Shown here one piece after another: positions 21,400 to 32,594 of a DNA stretch of 64,000 bases. The notes beneath the pieces are model-generated. The model was given only the letters and a program-made list of their open reading frames with translations, was not told where the DNA came from and made no database searches. The position numbers and the translations under genes were made by a program. Position 1 is the stretch's first letter; every line of letters starts with the position of its first letter. The stretch spans positions 49,327,844 through 49,391,843 of the forward strand of contig JANCRA010000003.1 of the NCBI GenBank assembly GCA_024362935.1. The letters run 5' to 3'. Origin of the DNA: Setophaga petechia. Lineage: Eukaryota > Chordata > Aves > Passeriformes > Parulidae.

Positions 21400-23170
21400 C
21401 ATAGCTGGGGACACAAACATGGTGTCAGCAGGGAAGGGAGGTGACAGTTCTGGTCCCAGGGCCAGCAGTTTCCAGCAGGAGCATCCCAGATCCCTGAGGC
21501 ACATGTCAGCCTGGGCAGGAATCATCTTGGAATTCACTGTAGGTTGCAGTCTGAATTCCAGGAAAACTCTTGCTTTGAAATCTTTGCTCTTTTGAAAGGA
21601 AGCTCAGGTAGGGAGTGGCCTGGATGGCCATGGAGACAAGGAAGGTGCTTGGAAGTAGAAAAAGCACATTGGATGATCATGATCCTCCTGCACTTGCCCT
21701 GGGAGAAACCCCCTGGCTGAGTTGTTCTTCCCTGGCCAAGAGGTTGCACCATGGAAAGTTTCTGCTTTGCAATGGGCAGGAAAACAGGAGACAGGGAGAG
21801 AGAAACCCTCTCAGATTTCAAAGTATCTCTCTATTGTTAATTATTAACTACTCTGTTAATAAATGCTCCTTAGCTGTTTAACCTCATGTGTGTCTCCAAA
21901 GCCTGACTTCACACATGATTTCACTCTCGCTTCCCTTTCCAGATGCTGTGGCACGTTGGTTTCCCCTGGATTTAAGGCAGTGGGTAAAGGAGGGAAAACT
22001 TCCCCCTGAGCAAGAGATGTGGCTGCTGCCCAGGTCTCTGCCAGGAGGAATCAGGAGCTCTTGGCACTGCCAACATCATCCCAAGCAGTGCAGGCACGTG
22101 CCTTAGGAAGGGCTCTGGTATGAGACAGGGACCTGCCCTGCTCCCAGAGCAGCCAGAGGCTTTGGAATGGGATAAAAGAAGGACATGAGCCATTTTGGAC
22201 ACTGTTTTCCAGGGAGAGGCTCTGCAGTGAAGCCTGGTTATGGTTTATTCAACGAAGTCCAGAGATTGAATTACTACAGAAGCAAACAAAAGTATGAAGC
22301 AAACTTCATTTTAGGTTTAGTTACACAATGGCAAAGATCAGAAGAGGCTGGACTGTGGCTGGAGCTGCTGTGCAGAGTGGCTGTGCAGCTCCTGCTGAGG
22401 GTGGCCAGGTTCAGGATGGAGGTGGTCAAGGGCTTTCCTGGACACTGATGCTGGGGAACCAGAGGATGGATGGCCCCATTCTGCAGAAGAGCCACATAAC
22501 CCCCTAATTTCTGTGCAATTAAATGGTCCAAGCATCTGGTGATGGGAATTTCCATCTTCCATGTACTTGCTGGTACAGGCACAGGAGTTCAGTGGAGTTC
22601 ACTATCGACCCTGCACTTCACTCAGAGGGATTTAATTCTGGAATTGAAGAATGTGAGACATTCCCACTGAAAGGATAAGGGAATGTTGCTGTCCCTCCCC
22701 AGCTCTGCAGCCCCACCTGGTGTCCCTTCCCATCAGCTGGGAATGCAGGGCTGGCTCTGCTGGACAGAAGGGGAAGGATGCTCCCTGTGATCCCAAGCCC
22801 TCTCCTGCCATCCAGAGGCACCAGCCCTGCAGGGATTTGGGAAATCACTGCCACCCCGTGCTCGGAGTGTCCCCAGGGATTAAGGTGTGCCATTCTTTGC
22901 AGGCAAGAAAGCAGCATGAAAGTCATCTGCTGAGCCAAAGGAGATGGAGTTCATTCCATGAATGGGCCGAGGCCATGAGGATCATTCCATGGGGAATAGA
23001 GCTGTGGAACAGCACTGAGCCCAGCTGCACTGCTTGGAGCCATGTGGATCCAGGAGGGAGGAGGAATATCATGTTCCAATGTGCTCCCTGCAGAGCATCC
23101 CACAAAAATCACCCAAGGGAATGCTCCTGCTCCCTTCTCCTGGAGGAATACAGCACCATAGGTAGGGTGA
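21400..23170. other. Non-coding unit flank
   Basis: This is the second copy of the flank at 15700-17360. It includes a divergent insertion at about 22850-22980 that copy 1 lacks. No gene is seen. Confidence 0.5.
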
Positions 23171-23210
23171 TCCCATGGATATTGATCCATCAGGTGTCTC
23201 AATGAATCTT

Positions 23211-24170
23211 TCAGCTTCTGTGCCGAGGTCCTTCAGCAGAGCAGTGGAAAGGATCAACAGGCTCAGACCCCTGTGTCCATGGCAGGATCACTGCTGTAGG
23301 CTGGTTTTTTTTTTTTTGACTCCTCAAAGACCCTCTGGAGGGAGAGCTTGAGGGACTCCTGGAGGGTCTCCAGCACCTTCCTGACAAGAAGCAGATGAAG
23401 GGTTTGATGCTGCTGTTGATGCAGATGAGCAGGAAAACAACCTCTGAGGACATAGCAATGTCACTGAGGTGCTGCAGGAAATTGCAGATGCTGAGGAGAG
23501 TGAGCAGCACAATGAGGAAGATAACGATGTCGCGCCTCTCGGGTGGCTGCTGCTGGGAGCCCCACTTGGCCTTAATGAAATCGATTGTGCTGGAAATGAG
23601 CAGGGGTGCAGCCAGGAGGAGCAGGATGATGGCATACATGGAGATGAGAGGTGCACAGCAGTGCTCCTGCTCATGTGATGGGCACAGGAATGTCACTGTG
23701 GGAATGACAGTGAAGAAAGCAAAGAAGGCTCAGGACTGGACAGTGTCCAGCACCCACATCAGGCGCAGAGGAAGCTCCCAGCGGCAGCAGAGCTTGCAGA
23801 GCCTGTTCACAGTGCTGATGGGCATCAGCGGGTACAGCCCCCAGTAGCAGGAGACCACTGAGAGCTGGAAAAGGAAACGCAGTTACAGCAGGGGCAGGAT
23901 AGGAAAGCAGAACATGTCCTCCACCAGGAAGAGGAGTGCAGAGGGGAACGCAAAGAGGAGGAAGAAGAAGTCCATGACAGCCAGGTTAAAGATGACAGAG
24001 TTACGGACTTTCAGGCTGAGGAGGCCGATGACAGCCCCGTTCCCAGCCAGCCCACAGAGGCAGATGAGCAGTTTCACACTGTGTATGGCCATGCTGGTGA
24101 CATCTGTCTCACAGTGATCATCTCCTTCAGTAGGTGAGGCAGGAGATGGGGACACAGTGGTCACCTCCAT
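23211..24170 (-). pseudogene. MRGPR-family receptor pseudogene (unit 4)
   Basis: The start MEVTTV at 24170 and TM1-TM2 are intact. At 23883-23885 a TAC-to-TAA change stops the frame just before TM3 (PLL-stop). A second nonsense change lies near 23728-23730, where a conserved Trp (TGG in the paralogue) reads TGA. A deletion after GRCWRP shifts the tail frame. A 14-base T run at about 23306-23319 also falls in the tail. It is the tandem duplicate of the intact receptor at 17454. The acceptor is at 24281/24282 and exon 1 ends at 24500. Confidence 0.85.
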
Positions 24171-24421
24171 GGATGGACGCTGGGCAGGCAGTGGGATGTG
24201 GCCCCTGGCTGTGGTCAGAGTGGATGGGCAGTCAGTGCTTGGAGAATCCAGGGATGGAGCATGCGGCTCCTCAGCAGCTCCCTGCAGTGGGAAGGATTCA
24301 GTGGGGAGGAGTGAGATGTGCAGGGGAGGAGGGCAGTGGGATGGGAGAGGAAGGTGGAAGGGTTGGGCTGTTCAGGCACAGGGCAGAGGAGGGGGGGAGT
24401 GGGGAGGGCCCTGCTTTCACT

Positions 24422-24705
24422 GGGAGAGGGTGGCAGGAACAGAGCAGCTGGTGCAGGAGAGGAAGGTGGGGTAGGGAGGAAGGCAAACATTGCACTGACC
24501 TGTTCCCTGTGGGGCAGCAGCAGGCAAAGGGGTCTGTGCAGATCAGCAGCGCTTCCTGGTACCTCTTGCTCCTTTGGGATCCATGTCCTAAAGCGGCTCC
24601 TGCCAGGTCAGGGACATGAAGGAGAAAGTGCCCAGGTCACCAGGAGCTCCCCATTCCTGTGGTGCTGGCTCCTCTCTGTGCCTTGTCCTAGTATTGTTTC
24701 CCAGG
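24422..24705 (-). promoter_or_regulatory. Conserved exon 1 / promoter-side block, unit 4
   Basis: Minus-strand donor at 24494-24499, followed by a 218 bp intron without the type A LTR insert. It is still nearly invariant although the receptor it serves is dead. Confidence 0.6.
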
Positions 24706-24839
24706 GCTCAGTGCAGTCATGGGCCAGTCAGAAATGGTTTTACAATTTTAGCTTCCTCAGAGTTCCACAGCCTTGGGATTTTTGATCTTGGTGTTTTTTT
24801 TTTTTTTTTCCATTCAAATTCTGTGATCTTCATCTTTGT

Positions 24840-25227
24840 TCCGAGAAACAACGCCTCAGTTCTTAAAATTTTAACAATTTTATTAAACTACAACAAAGGA
24901 CAAATAAGATCCAGAGGCACGGCCAGCACAATGTGCTCACAGCAGTAACAAGCGTTATATACTCTTGGTAATCCATTCCCCACATTCAGACACATTCCGC
25001 TTTTCCAGCACAGCTCCTCCTCCATCCCGCCTTCCCGGAGCTCGTGCAGCGCTTCGGGCTTCGACTGCCCACCATGGTCAGAGATCAGCATTACAACTCT
25101 CAACATGAACACAGTACTCACGCTAGAAAAACTCCAAAGCTTAACAGAGCTTCTTTGAACATTATAGCACGCGTAATATTTACTCAACGATTGTGAGAGT
25201 GAATCACCGTAGCACCTGTTTCTAACA
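24840..25227 (-). mobile_element. Solo LTR, type B, copy 4
   Basis: TTTGT stands at 24835-24839 and again just right of 25227 ('taacatttgt'). This is the clearest pair of 5 bp target duplications for this type. Confidence 0.65.
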
Positions 25228-25229
25228 TT

Positions 25230-25940
25230 TGTAAATGGCTCCTCATTTCCCCCTAATTAGAAACACTCCTTCCCTGTAGAGTGTCCCATTCTTCAACTCC
25301 ATTCCCTGACAGGTTTCTACCATACCTCCTTTCTCTTCCATGAGGGGTCATTGTCCATCCCTCTCCAGCAGCAGAGGGATGCTGGTGATGCTGGCGGCAC
25401 GAGAATGCTGACAGTGCTGGCAGTCCTGTTGAGGCAGCTGGGTGCTTCTCAGAAGTAACTCCTATTCTGGAAAGAGCTCCTGAATCATTGCCATAACATG
25501 GCCCGGGCCCAAGGAAGCACAGGTGAGCTGCCTCCTGTCCTATCCTGTCCCCATCCCATCCTCATCCCTGCTCCCCATCCCCACCCTGCTCTCCATCCTC
25601 ACCCCATCCTATCACATCCCACATCTGTCCCAGACAGAGCCCTTCCCCTACTCCCACCAAGACCTGTCAGGCTCTGTAGTCCCCAAGGGGGGAGATTTGG
25701 GGTTTCCAGCTTCCAGACCCCCTCCAGCACCCTCTGATGCTCTGCTGGCCCCTCTGAAGCCGCCTGCAACACCCCAGATCATCCCCGGGGCCCCCTTTTC
25801 AGCCCCAACAGCCTCGATCCTGCCCTGCTGCACCTGGGACCCCGGCAGTGTCCCTGTTCCTCCTGGCCATAGGGTTCTAGGACCCAGGAGGGAGGAGGAA
25901 AGCCCAGCTCCAATGTGCTCCTCAGGATCACACAGGAAAA
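25230..25940. other. Unit flank with degenerate pentamers
   Basis: Non-coding sequence homologous to 10160-10860 and 28900-29590. C/T-rich degenerate pentamers lie at about 25518-25640, where the 10455 copy has expanded (TCCTA)n. Confidence 0.5.
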
Positions 25941-26231
25941 TAAACGTGGCTGGAGCCAGTGCAGAAACAGATTTGGAGGCCTGCAGTGGTTTTGGGGCAA
26001 GTTCTGTAACAAGAAGCAAGAGCACATGGCCAAAGGAAAAGTTCAAGGCGAGGTCACCTTTAATATCTCAGCACTCAGTGAATGCGACCACCAGAGACCG
26101 CTCTGAATGATCCTCCAGGATCAGGAAAGGACATGGAAAAGGAGGTGGATGCATGGAAACGAGTCTGATGATAGTGAACTTTATGTATTAGATAAGAAAC
26201 ACACTTTAATGACTGTATGTGGTTATGAGGA

Positions 26232-26676
26232 TGTTATAGATGAATAATGTGATGGTTGACTCTCACAATAAAGGACAGATATTTTGTGTATGTTAAGAAA
26301 AGTTTTGTGAATGTGTAGTGATGTTACTGTAAAACATCCTCCCATAGACTTCTTTCCCTTCCCCTTGACAATAGCCTTGGTAGTCAGGACATTTGGGGAG
26401 GGCTGGCTTGTTAGCAGGAGGCCTGAAATAACAACACCTGACCTCCAGTCAAGATCTTCACCAATGTATGGCAGAGAAAGAGCTGACTGACAAAACTTTG
26501 AGAGAAGCTAGGGGTATAAAAGGCAGAGTGCCCATTTTATAAATGAGCATGTGGCTTCTAGGCATGGAGACTCCCAGCACTGTAATTTTGCTTTATTCAG
26601 TCCTTTGTTTTTGTTTGTTTTCTTACTTTTGTTAGGGTTTAAAAAACCATTAAAATTTTAAAAGTGAGCATCGACA
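26232..26676 (+). mobile_element. Solo LTR related to type A
   Basis: It begins TGTTATAGATGAATAATG, like type A, and ends near TCGACA. It has a TATA box (GGGGTATAAAAGG, near 26513) and an A/T-rich 3' end. It interrupts the six-copy unit segment. It is about 445 bases, shorter than type A, and has no clear target duplication, so it is an independent, related insertion. Confidence 0.6.
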
Positions 26677-26814
26677 AACAGGACAGAGAGAGATCCTTCT
26701 GTGTGTCCTGAGCAGGTCAATAATTCCTGCTTTCTAGTGCTTGCCATTGTGTTAGAAACTTATTCCAGCTGATTTTGGTTTAACTCCCAATTCCCATCTC
26801 CTCTCCTCTCTGCA

Positions 26815-26905
26815 TCCCATCCCATCCCATCTCATCCCATCCCATCCCATCCCATCCCATCCCATCCCATCCCATCCCATCCCATCCCATCCCATCCCAT
26901 CCCAT
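26815..26905. repeat. (CCCAT)n pentanucleotide array
   Basis: About 18 copies with one CTCAT variant. It occupies the same position as the arrays at 11315 and 30056. Confidence 0.95.
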
Positions 26906-27330
26906 GGCTGCTCCCAGACTTCAAGTGCTTTCCATCAGGCTCTGCTGCCCTCCATTTGGGAGATCTGTGGACAGCAGCAGTTCCTGGGAGCAGAGGGTGT
27001 TTCTGATCAGCGCCACAGGAGCTGAGCCCAGGGGCTGCTCCTCAAGGCTGAGGCCTCACAAGCACGGATCAGAGCCAGAGCGGCCTGGAAAGGGGCTGGG
27101 GATGCAGCAGCACGGGGAGGGTGATCCTGTGGGTATTTATTGATCAGGAGACTCAAGGAATCTCTCAGCCACTGTCCCAGGGTCCTTCAGCACTGCAGTG
27201 GAAGGGATCAACAGGCTCAGACCCCCGTGTCCATGGCAGGATCATTGCTGTGGGCAGTGTTTTCTTCTGGGTCCTCAAAGGCCCTCTGAAGGGAGAGCTG
27301 GAGGGACTCCATGGAGCAGGGCCTCCTGCA

Positions 27331-28146
27331 CTACCGTACCAAGAAGTAGATGAAGGGTTTGATGCTGCTGTAGATGCAGGTGAGCAGGAAAAAAAAATGG
27401 GAGGGCACAACAATGTAACCAAGCTGCTGCAGGAAATTGCAGAGGATGAAAACGAGAGAGAAGAGGCCAATGGAGATGATAACAATGTTGAACATCTTGG
27501 GTTGCTGCCGCTGGGATCCACACTTGGTGTCAAAGAAATCAATTATGAAGGAAATTATCCGCAGAGTCATGGGTGCAAGAAAGAGGAGCAGGAACATGGC
27601 CCACATGGTGATGAGGGCTACCCGGCAGTGCTCCTGCTTGTTTGATGGACACAGGACTGTCACTGTGGGAATCTCAGTGAAGAGAGCAAAGAAAGCCCAA
27701 AGCTGGACAAACAACACCAGAGTAGTCAGATTGTCAGAAGGGTCACGGCGGCAGCAGAGCTTCCAGAGCTTTTTGATAAACTTCGCAAGGCTGGCAGATG
27801 TCACCCAGAACGGCAGCCAGTAGCAGCAGAACACTGACAGCCGTAAAAGGAAATTCAGGTAAAGCAGAGGCAGGATAGGAGAGCAGGACACATCCTCCAC
27901 CAGGAGGAGGAGGGCAGAAGGCACTGTGAGGAGAAGGAAGAGGAAGTCTATGACAGCCATGCTACAGATGACAAAGTTATCATCATTCAGTCTGAGGAGG
28001 CAGAGCACAGCCCCATTCCCAGCCAGCCCACAGAGGCAGATGAGCAGTGTCACACTGTGCATGGCCACGATGGTGACATCTGTCTCACACAGATCTTCTC
28101 CTTCAGTGGGTGAGGCAGGAGATGGGGACACAGTGGTCACCTCCAT
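27331..28146 (-). CDS. MRGPR-family receptor, C-terminally truncated
   Basis: The frame runs 271 residues from MEVTTVSPSP and stops directly after TM7 (SSIKPFIYFLVR, then TAG at 27331-27333). In paralogues the same place reads LVGSCWRP, so one or two base changes made the stop. Beyond it the old tail is still readable in frame to a TGA at 27217-27219 (FEDPEENTAHSNDPAMDTGV), which argues for a recent event. The ERC site reads L120-A121-K122, without the arginine. It lacks helix 8 and the tail, and could be a tail-less receptor or a young pseudogene. The acceptor is at 28257/28258 and exon 1 ends at 28509. A minus-strand AATAAA lies at 27136-27141. Confidence 0.6.
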   Translation of the reverse strand: MEVTTVSPSPASPTEGEDLCETDVTIVAMHSVTLLICLCGLAGNGAVLCLLRLNDDNFVICSMAVIDFLFLLLTVPSALLLLVEDVSCSPILPLLYLNFLLRLSVFCCYWLPFWVTSASLAKFIKKLWKLCCRRDPSDNLTTLVLFVQLWAFFALFTEIPTVTVLCPSNKQEHCRVALITMWAMFLLLFLAPMTLRIISFIIDFFDTKCGSQRQQPKMFNIVIISIGLFSLVFILCNFLQQLGYIVVPSHFFFLLTCIYSSIKPFIYFLVR

Positions 28147-28430
28147 GGATGGACGCTGGGCAGGCAGTGGGATGTGGCCCCTGGCTGTGGTCAGAGTGGA
28201 TGGGCAGTCAGTGCTTGGAGAATCCAGGGATGGAGCATGCGGCTCCTCAGCAGCTCCCTGCAGTGGGAAGGATTCAGTGGGGAGGAGTGAGATGTGCAGG
28301 GGAGGAGGGCAGTGGAAATGGTGGATTGGGAGAGGGAGGTGGTAAGGTTCGGTAGTTCACTAGGTGATGCAGAAGCAAAGCACAGGGCAGAGGAGCGGGG
28401 CGGGGGAGCTGGGAGGGCCCTGCAGTCACC

Positions 28431-28715
28431 GGGAGAGGGCGGCAGGAACAGAGCAGCTGGTGCAGGAGAGGAAGGTGGGGTAGGGAGGAAGGCAAACATT
28501 GCACTGACCTGTTCCCTGTGGGGCAGCAGCAGGCAAAGGGGTCTGTGCAGATCAGCGGCGCTTCCTGGTACCTCTTGCTCCTTTGGGATCCGTGTCCTAA
28601 AGCGGCTCCTGCCAGGTCAGGGACATGAAGGAGAAAGTGCCCAGGTCACCAGGAGCTCCCCATTCCCGTCCTGCTGGCTCCTCTCTGTGCCCTGTCCTGG
28701 TGTTGTTTCCCAAGG
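28431..28715 (-). promoter_or_regulatory. Conserved exon 1 / promoter-side block, unit 5
   Basis: Minus-strand donor at 28503-28508, with a 251 bp intron to the truncated receptor. On its right side the unoccupied type B LTR site is visible ('gatttttgtcattggctcc', near 28890). Confidence 0.6.
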
Positions 28716-28719
28716 CTTG

Positions 28720-30050
28720 GTGGAGTCATGGGGGGAGTGTGGAATCGAAAATTGCAACTTTGCCTACTTCAGAAATTCAGTTCCTCTGACTTATTTCTGT
28801 TTGGTGTGGCCTTTTTTTGTTTGTTTGTTTGGTTGGTTTTTTTTTCCTACAGCAGAAGTGGCTTTTGTCAGAAGCTCTAAATGAAGATTTTTGTCATTGG
28901 CTCCTCTTTCTCTCATGATGACAAACACTTTTTCCCTGCAGAGTGTCCCATTCTCCCACTGCCTTTCCTCTCTAGACAGGTTTCTACTATTCCTCATTAC
29001 TCTTCCTGAGGGATCATTGTCCCTCCAGCAGCAGAAGGATACTGGTGGCACTGGAATGCTGGCAGTGCAGGCAGTGTGGGTGAGGCAGCTGGATGCTTCT
29101 CAGAAACAGCTGCTGTTCTGGGAAGGGCTCTGAGATCACTGCAAAACATGCTCTGGTCCCGAGGATGTACAGTTGAGCTGCTTCCTCCTCCTATCTTGAT
29201 CCCATCCTTATCCCTGCTCCCCATCCCCATCCCTATCTCTGTCCTGCTCTCCATCCTCACCCCATCCTGTCACATCCCACAGCTTTCCCAGATGGAGCTG
29301 TTCCCCCACTCTGAGTGTGGCCTGTCAGGCTCTGCTCTCCTCCAGCAGGGAGATTTGGGATTGCCAGCATCCAGACCCCCTCCAACCTGCTCCGACCCTC
29401 TCCTGTGCCTTCCAAAACTGCCTCCAACACCCCAGACCATCCCTGGGACCCCTGTGCCCCCCTGAAGAGCCCCAGTCCTGCCCTGCTGCATCTGGGACCC
29501 CGGCAGTGTCCCTGTTCCTCCTGGCCATAGGGCTCTAGGACCCAGGAGGGAGGAGGAAAGTCCAGCTCCAATGTGATCCTCAGGATCACACAGAATGGTA
29601 AATGTGGCTGGAGCCAGTGCAGGAACAGATTTGGAGGCCTGCAGTGGTTTTGGGGCAAGTTCTGTAACAAGAAGCAAGAGCACATGGCCAAAGGAAAAGT
29701 CCAAGGCAAGGTCACCTTTAATATCTCAGCACTCAGTGAATGCGACCACCAGAGACCCCTCTGAATGATCCTCCAGGATCAGGAAAGGACTTTGAGAAGG
29801 AGATGGATGCATGGAAATGGGTCCTATGAAAGTGATGTTTATGTACTAGATAGGAATCAAACTTTAATAACTCTGTGTACTTATGATGGATGAAACCCCT
29901 GTTGTACAGTCTCAACCCAAAAAGAAATATGGAGAGAACCTTCCGTATGTCCTTTGGAGTGAAAGAATTCCTGCTTCCTAATGCTTCCCATTGTGTTTGA
30001 AAGTTTATTCCGGGTGATTTTGGTATCACTCCCAGTTCCCATCTCCACAA
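28720..30050. other. Unit flank, no gene
   Basis: Homologous to 10160-11310 and 25230-26810, including the six-copy segment at 29590-30030. No LTR is seen here. Non-coding. Confidence 0.5.
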
Positions 30051-30055
30051 TTCTC

Positions 30056-30112
30056 CCCATGCCATGCCATGCCATGCCATGCCATGCCACGCCACGCCAT
30101 GCTATCCCGATG
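30056..30112. repeat. (GCCAT)n pentanucleotide array
   Basis: About 10 copies, some changed to GCCAC. It lies at the same site as the (CCCAT)n arrays, differing by one base in the unit. Confidence 0.9.
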
Positions 30113-30114
30113 GG

Positions 30115-30945
30115 TTCCCAGTTCCTGGCCACTCCCTGCCTGCAGGTGTGGCCTGTTGGGCTCTGCTGCTGTCCATGGGAGATTTGGGATTGGTGGCACC
30201 CAGAGCCCTCCTGCCCCCTCCAGCCCCTGTCTGCCTGATACCTTGGGCTGCCTCCCTAGAACAGAGGCCAGACCAGGTGAAGAGAATAAAAGGGCGCATT
30301 GATGAAAGGCCTTCAAAAGGTTCACCTTGGGCTCTCAAAGCCTCTGAGAGGGGCTACACCCAAAATGGACAATGGTGATGAGTTATTCAGACAGATAAAA
30401 GTTTGGTCCATTTACAAATCAGGGGTTAATCCTCCAATTACAGCTTCAGGTAATGAAGTCATTTAGCCCCAGCTTTCCCTCCCCAATTCACTTTTGTCTG
30501 TACTTTTCTGGGCCTGAGGCAATAGAGTGTCCTTGAATTGCAGGCCTAGAGGGATTGATTTGTCTGACCAAAATGTGCAGACAGTTAACTAACACTTTCC
30601 ATGGAGCTTAGAGTTATGCACTAATGCAGTACAGGATATGAAAAATAGAAAGGCTAAAATCCTAAGGCATCATGCCCCGCTCTGACATCCTCTAGAAATT
30701 CCCCCCAGGCTGCCTTCCCCTCCAGACATCCCCGCTCCTCTCCTGTCCCACAGTGCCAGAGCCCCAGCAGTGTTTGTGCTCCTCCTGGCAATTCCATGCT
30801 TCTCCAGCCCAATGAACAGCAGTGGAGCCACCCCTGTAGTGCCTCTTGTTTATGTCCAAAGGAGGTTGGGGGGCTGGAGAGCAGGGTTGGAGCTGGGGAG
30901 GGGCATCTCCAAGAGAAACACGGCCCCAAAGCCTTACGGGGCAGC
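30115..30945. other. Non-coding sequence
   Basis: No receptor exon or named repeat was recognised. An 'aataaaagg' lies near 30285. Confidence 0.4.
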
Positions 30946-30949
30946 CTGG

Positions 30950-31160
30950 GGTGAGCAGCCCGAGGGGAGGGACTGGAGCCTCAGGCACGGGGCTGGGAGG
31001 GATGGGAAGGGCGGGAGGTGGGTGGGCTGCATGGGGAGTGGGATGGGAGGGTGGTGTGGGAGGGGTGGGACATGATGGAGCTGGTGGGAAGATGTGGTGG
31101 GAAGGTGTGGGATGTGGTGGGGCTGGAGAGAAAGTGTGGGGTGTGGTGGGGCTGCTGACC
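30950..31160 (+). other. G-rich strand-asymmetric tract
   Basis: The plus strand carries many runs of three to five Gs with short spacers ('gggaagggcgggaggtgggtggg'). It has strong G-quadruplex potential. The function is unknown. Confidence 0.5.
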
Positions 31161-31303
31161 TCAGGGAAGCCCCAGGGAGGGGGTGATGTCCCGTGGAGCC
31201 CATGGTGACAAACACAGGTGTCACCCTGCTCCTGGAAGGGGGTGACTGTGCAGAGGACCACGGCCTCCTCCTCTCCTTGCTGCTGCACCCTCTGAGCCTG
31301 CTG

Positions 31304-31830
31304 AGGGAGCAGCTGAAGGCAGTGGCGAGGAAGAATTTCTGAAGGCAGAGACACCTTTGCACCTGGCTCACAAAACTAAAAATTAAAGATCTTTGGGGAG
31401 ATCTTTGCTGTGACACTCTCAGAGCAGTCAGGGGGGGGAATGCTGAGCCCATGGGCCATCGTGTCCGTGCCAGCCCAGCTGTGGGCACTGGGGATCGTGG
31501 TTGCTCCAGGGAGCACAAGCCATGGCTGTGTCCCCACTCACACCACAACATTGAAGTCTAACAGCAAAAGTGTGCTAGACTAATAACAATTTTGAGTCAA
31601 AATTGTGAACATATTGGATATATATTTTCCATTGACAGGTTCAATGAAACAACAATTTTCAGGCATTTTAATACACTATAATATCCACGATTTTTTATAC
31701 ATACTCCCAAATGTTGTCCCAATATCTTACATGATGGTATAGGTGTTTTGTTTCTTTTAACTACTACCAGAATATGCCATCTATCTTAGTTAAATGGATA
31801 ACCTGGATTTTTTTCCAGTAAAAAATATTT
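31304..31830. repeat. Dispersed direct repeat, copy 2
   Basis: Partner of 1-510, preceded at 31149-31330 by the block also seen at 1380-1640. The two copies are about 31 kb apart in the same orientation. Confidence 0.55.
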
Positions 31831-32280
31831 TCATAAATTTGATTTACAAGCCTAGGAAATGGCTCTCTTATTGCCATTGCAATTTATGTCTTGCAATTGT
31901 TTAATTACATCTTTTGGTATGCATAAGCCTCTGAAATCCTTAACCTCTCAAGATATCATTCTTATTTTTTGACATCCAATTATTTCTAGTTATATGATAT
32001 CCATTAACAATACTTTATTGATTTTTTTTCTCCATCTATTGAGTGAGCTCTCTACAGGGTATGCGCTGATAAAGTTTTCTACTGACGCTCAGACAATATG
32101 GATCTAAATCAAAACCAGCAAAAAAACCACAGTCAAATATGCCTTGACTAATTAAACATAGTTCATTACAGAAGTTTTTAAACAAGCACAGAATTCCTGG
32201 CTAACTACCTCTCTGTCCCCTCCCTCCAGCCACATTCCCAGCTGGCAGCAGCAGCCAGAGGAAGCCAGGAAGCTCTGGCA
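31831..32280. other. AT-rich, no gene seen
   Basis: Low-GC sequence without a recognisable element. Confidence 0.4.
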
Positions 32281-32594
32281 GAGGGGGCAAAGGCAGCTCA
32301 GGGTTTACGGTGCTGTTTATTGGCATCAGACCTCAGTGGGATGCAGGAACCAGGTGCCAGGGGGAAATTTGGGGTCACAGCCGTGTTGGGAAGGATTCTT
32401 TTGGGGGTAAAGTGCTCTAGGACCTGGGAGGGAGAAGCAAATCCATGCTCCAATGTTCTCTGTGCAGAGCATGCCTCCCACATGGCCCCTGTCACTGCCT
32501 CTGCTCCCTTCTCCTGCAGGAATAAAGGTGGGAGGGTGATCCTAAGTCACTGCCCCATGGTCCTGCATTGGGGCACTTGAAGGGTTCAACAGGC

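Larger units (their letters stand above)
18600..24300. repeat. 5.7 kb tandem segmental duplication, copy 2
   Basis: Second copy of the segment at 12900-18620. LTRs, exon 1, CR1 and receptor exon occur in the same order. In this copy the receptor exon is broken. Confidence 0.65.
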
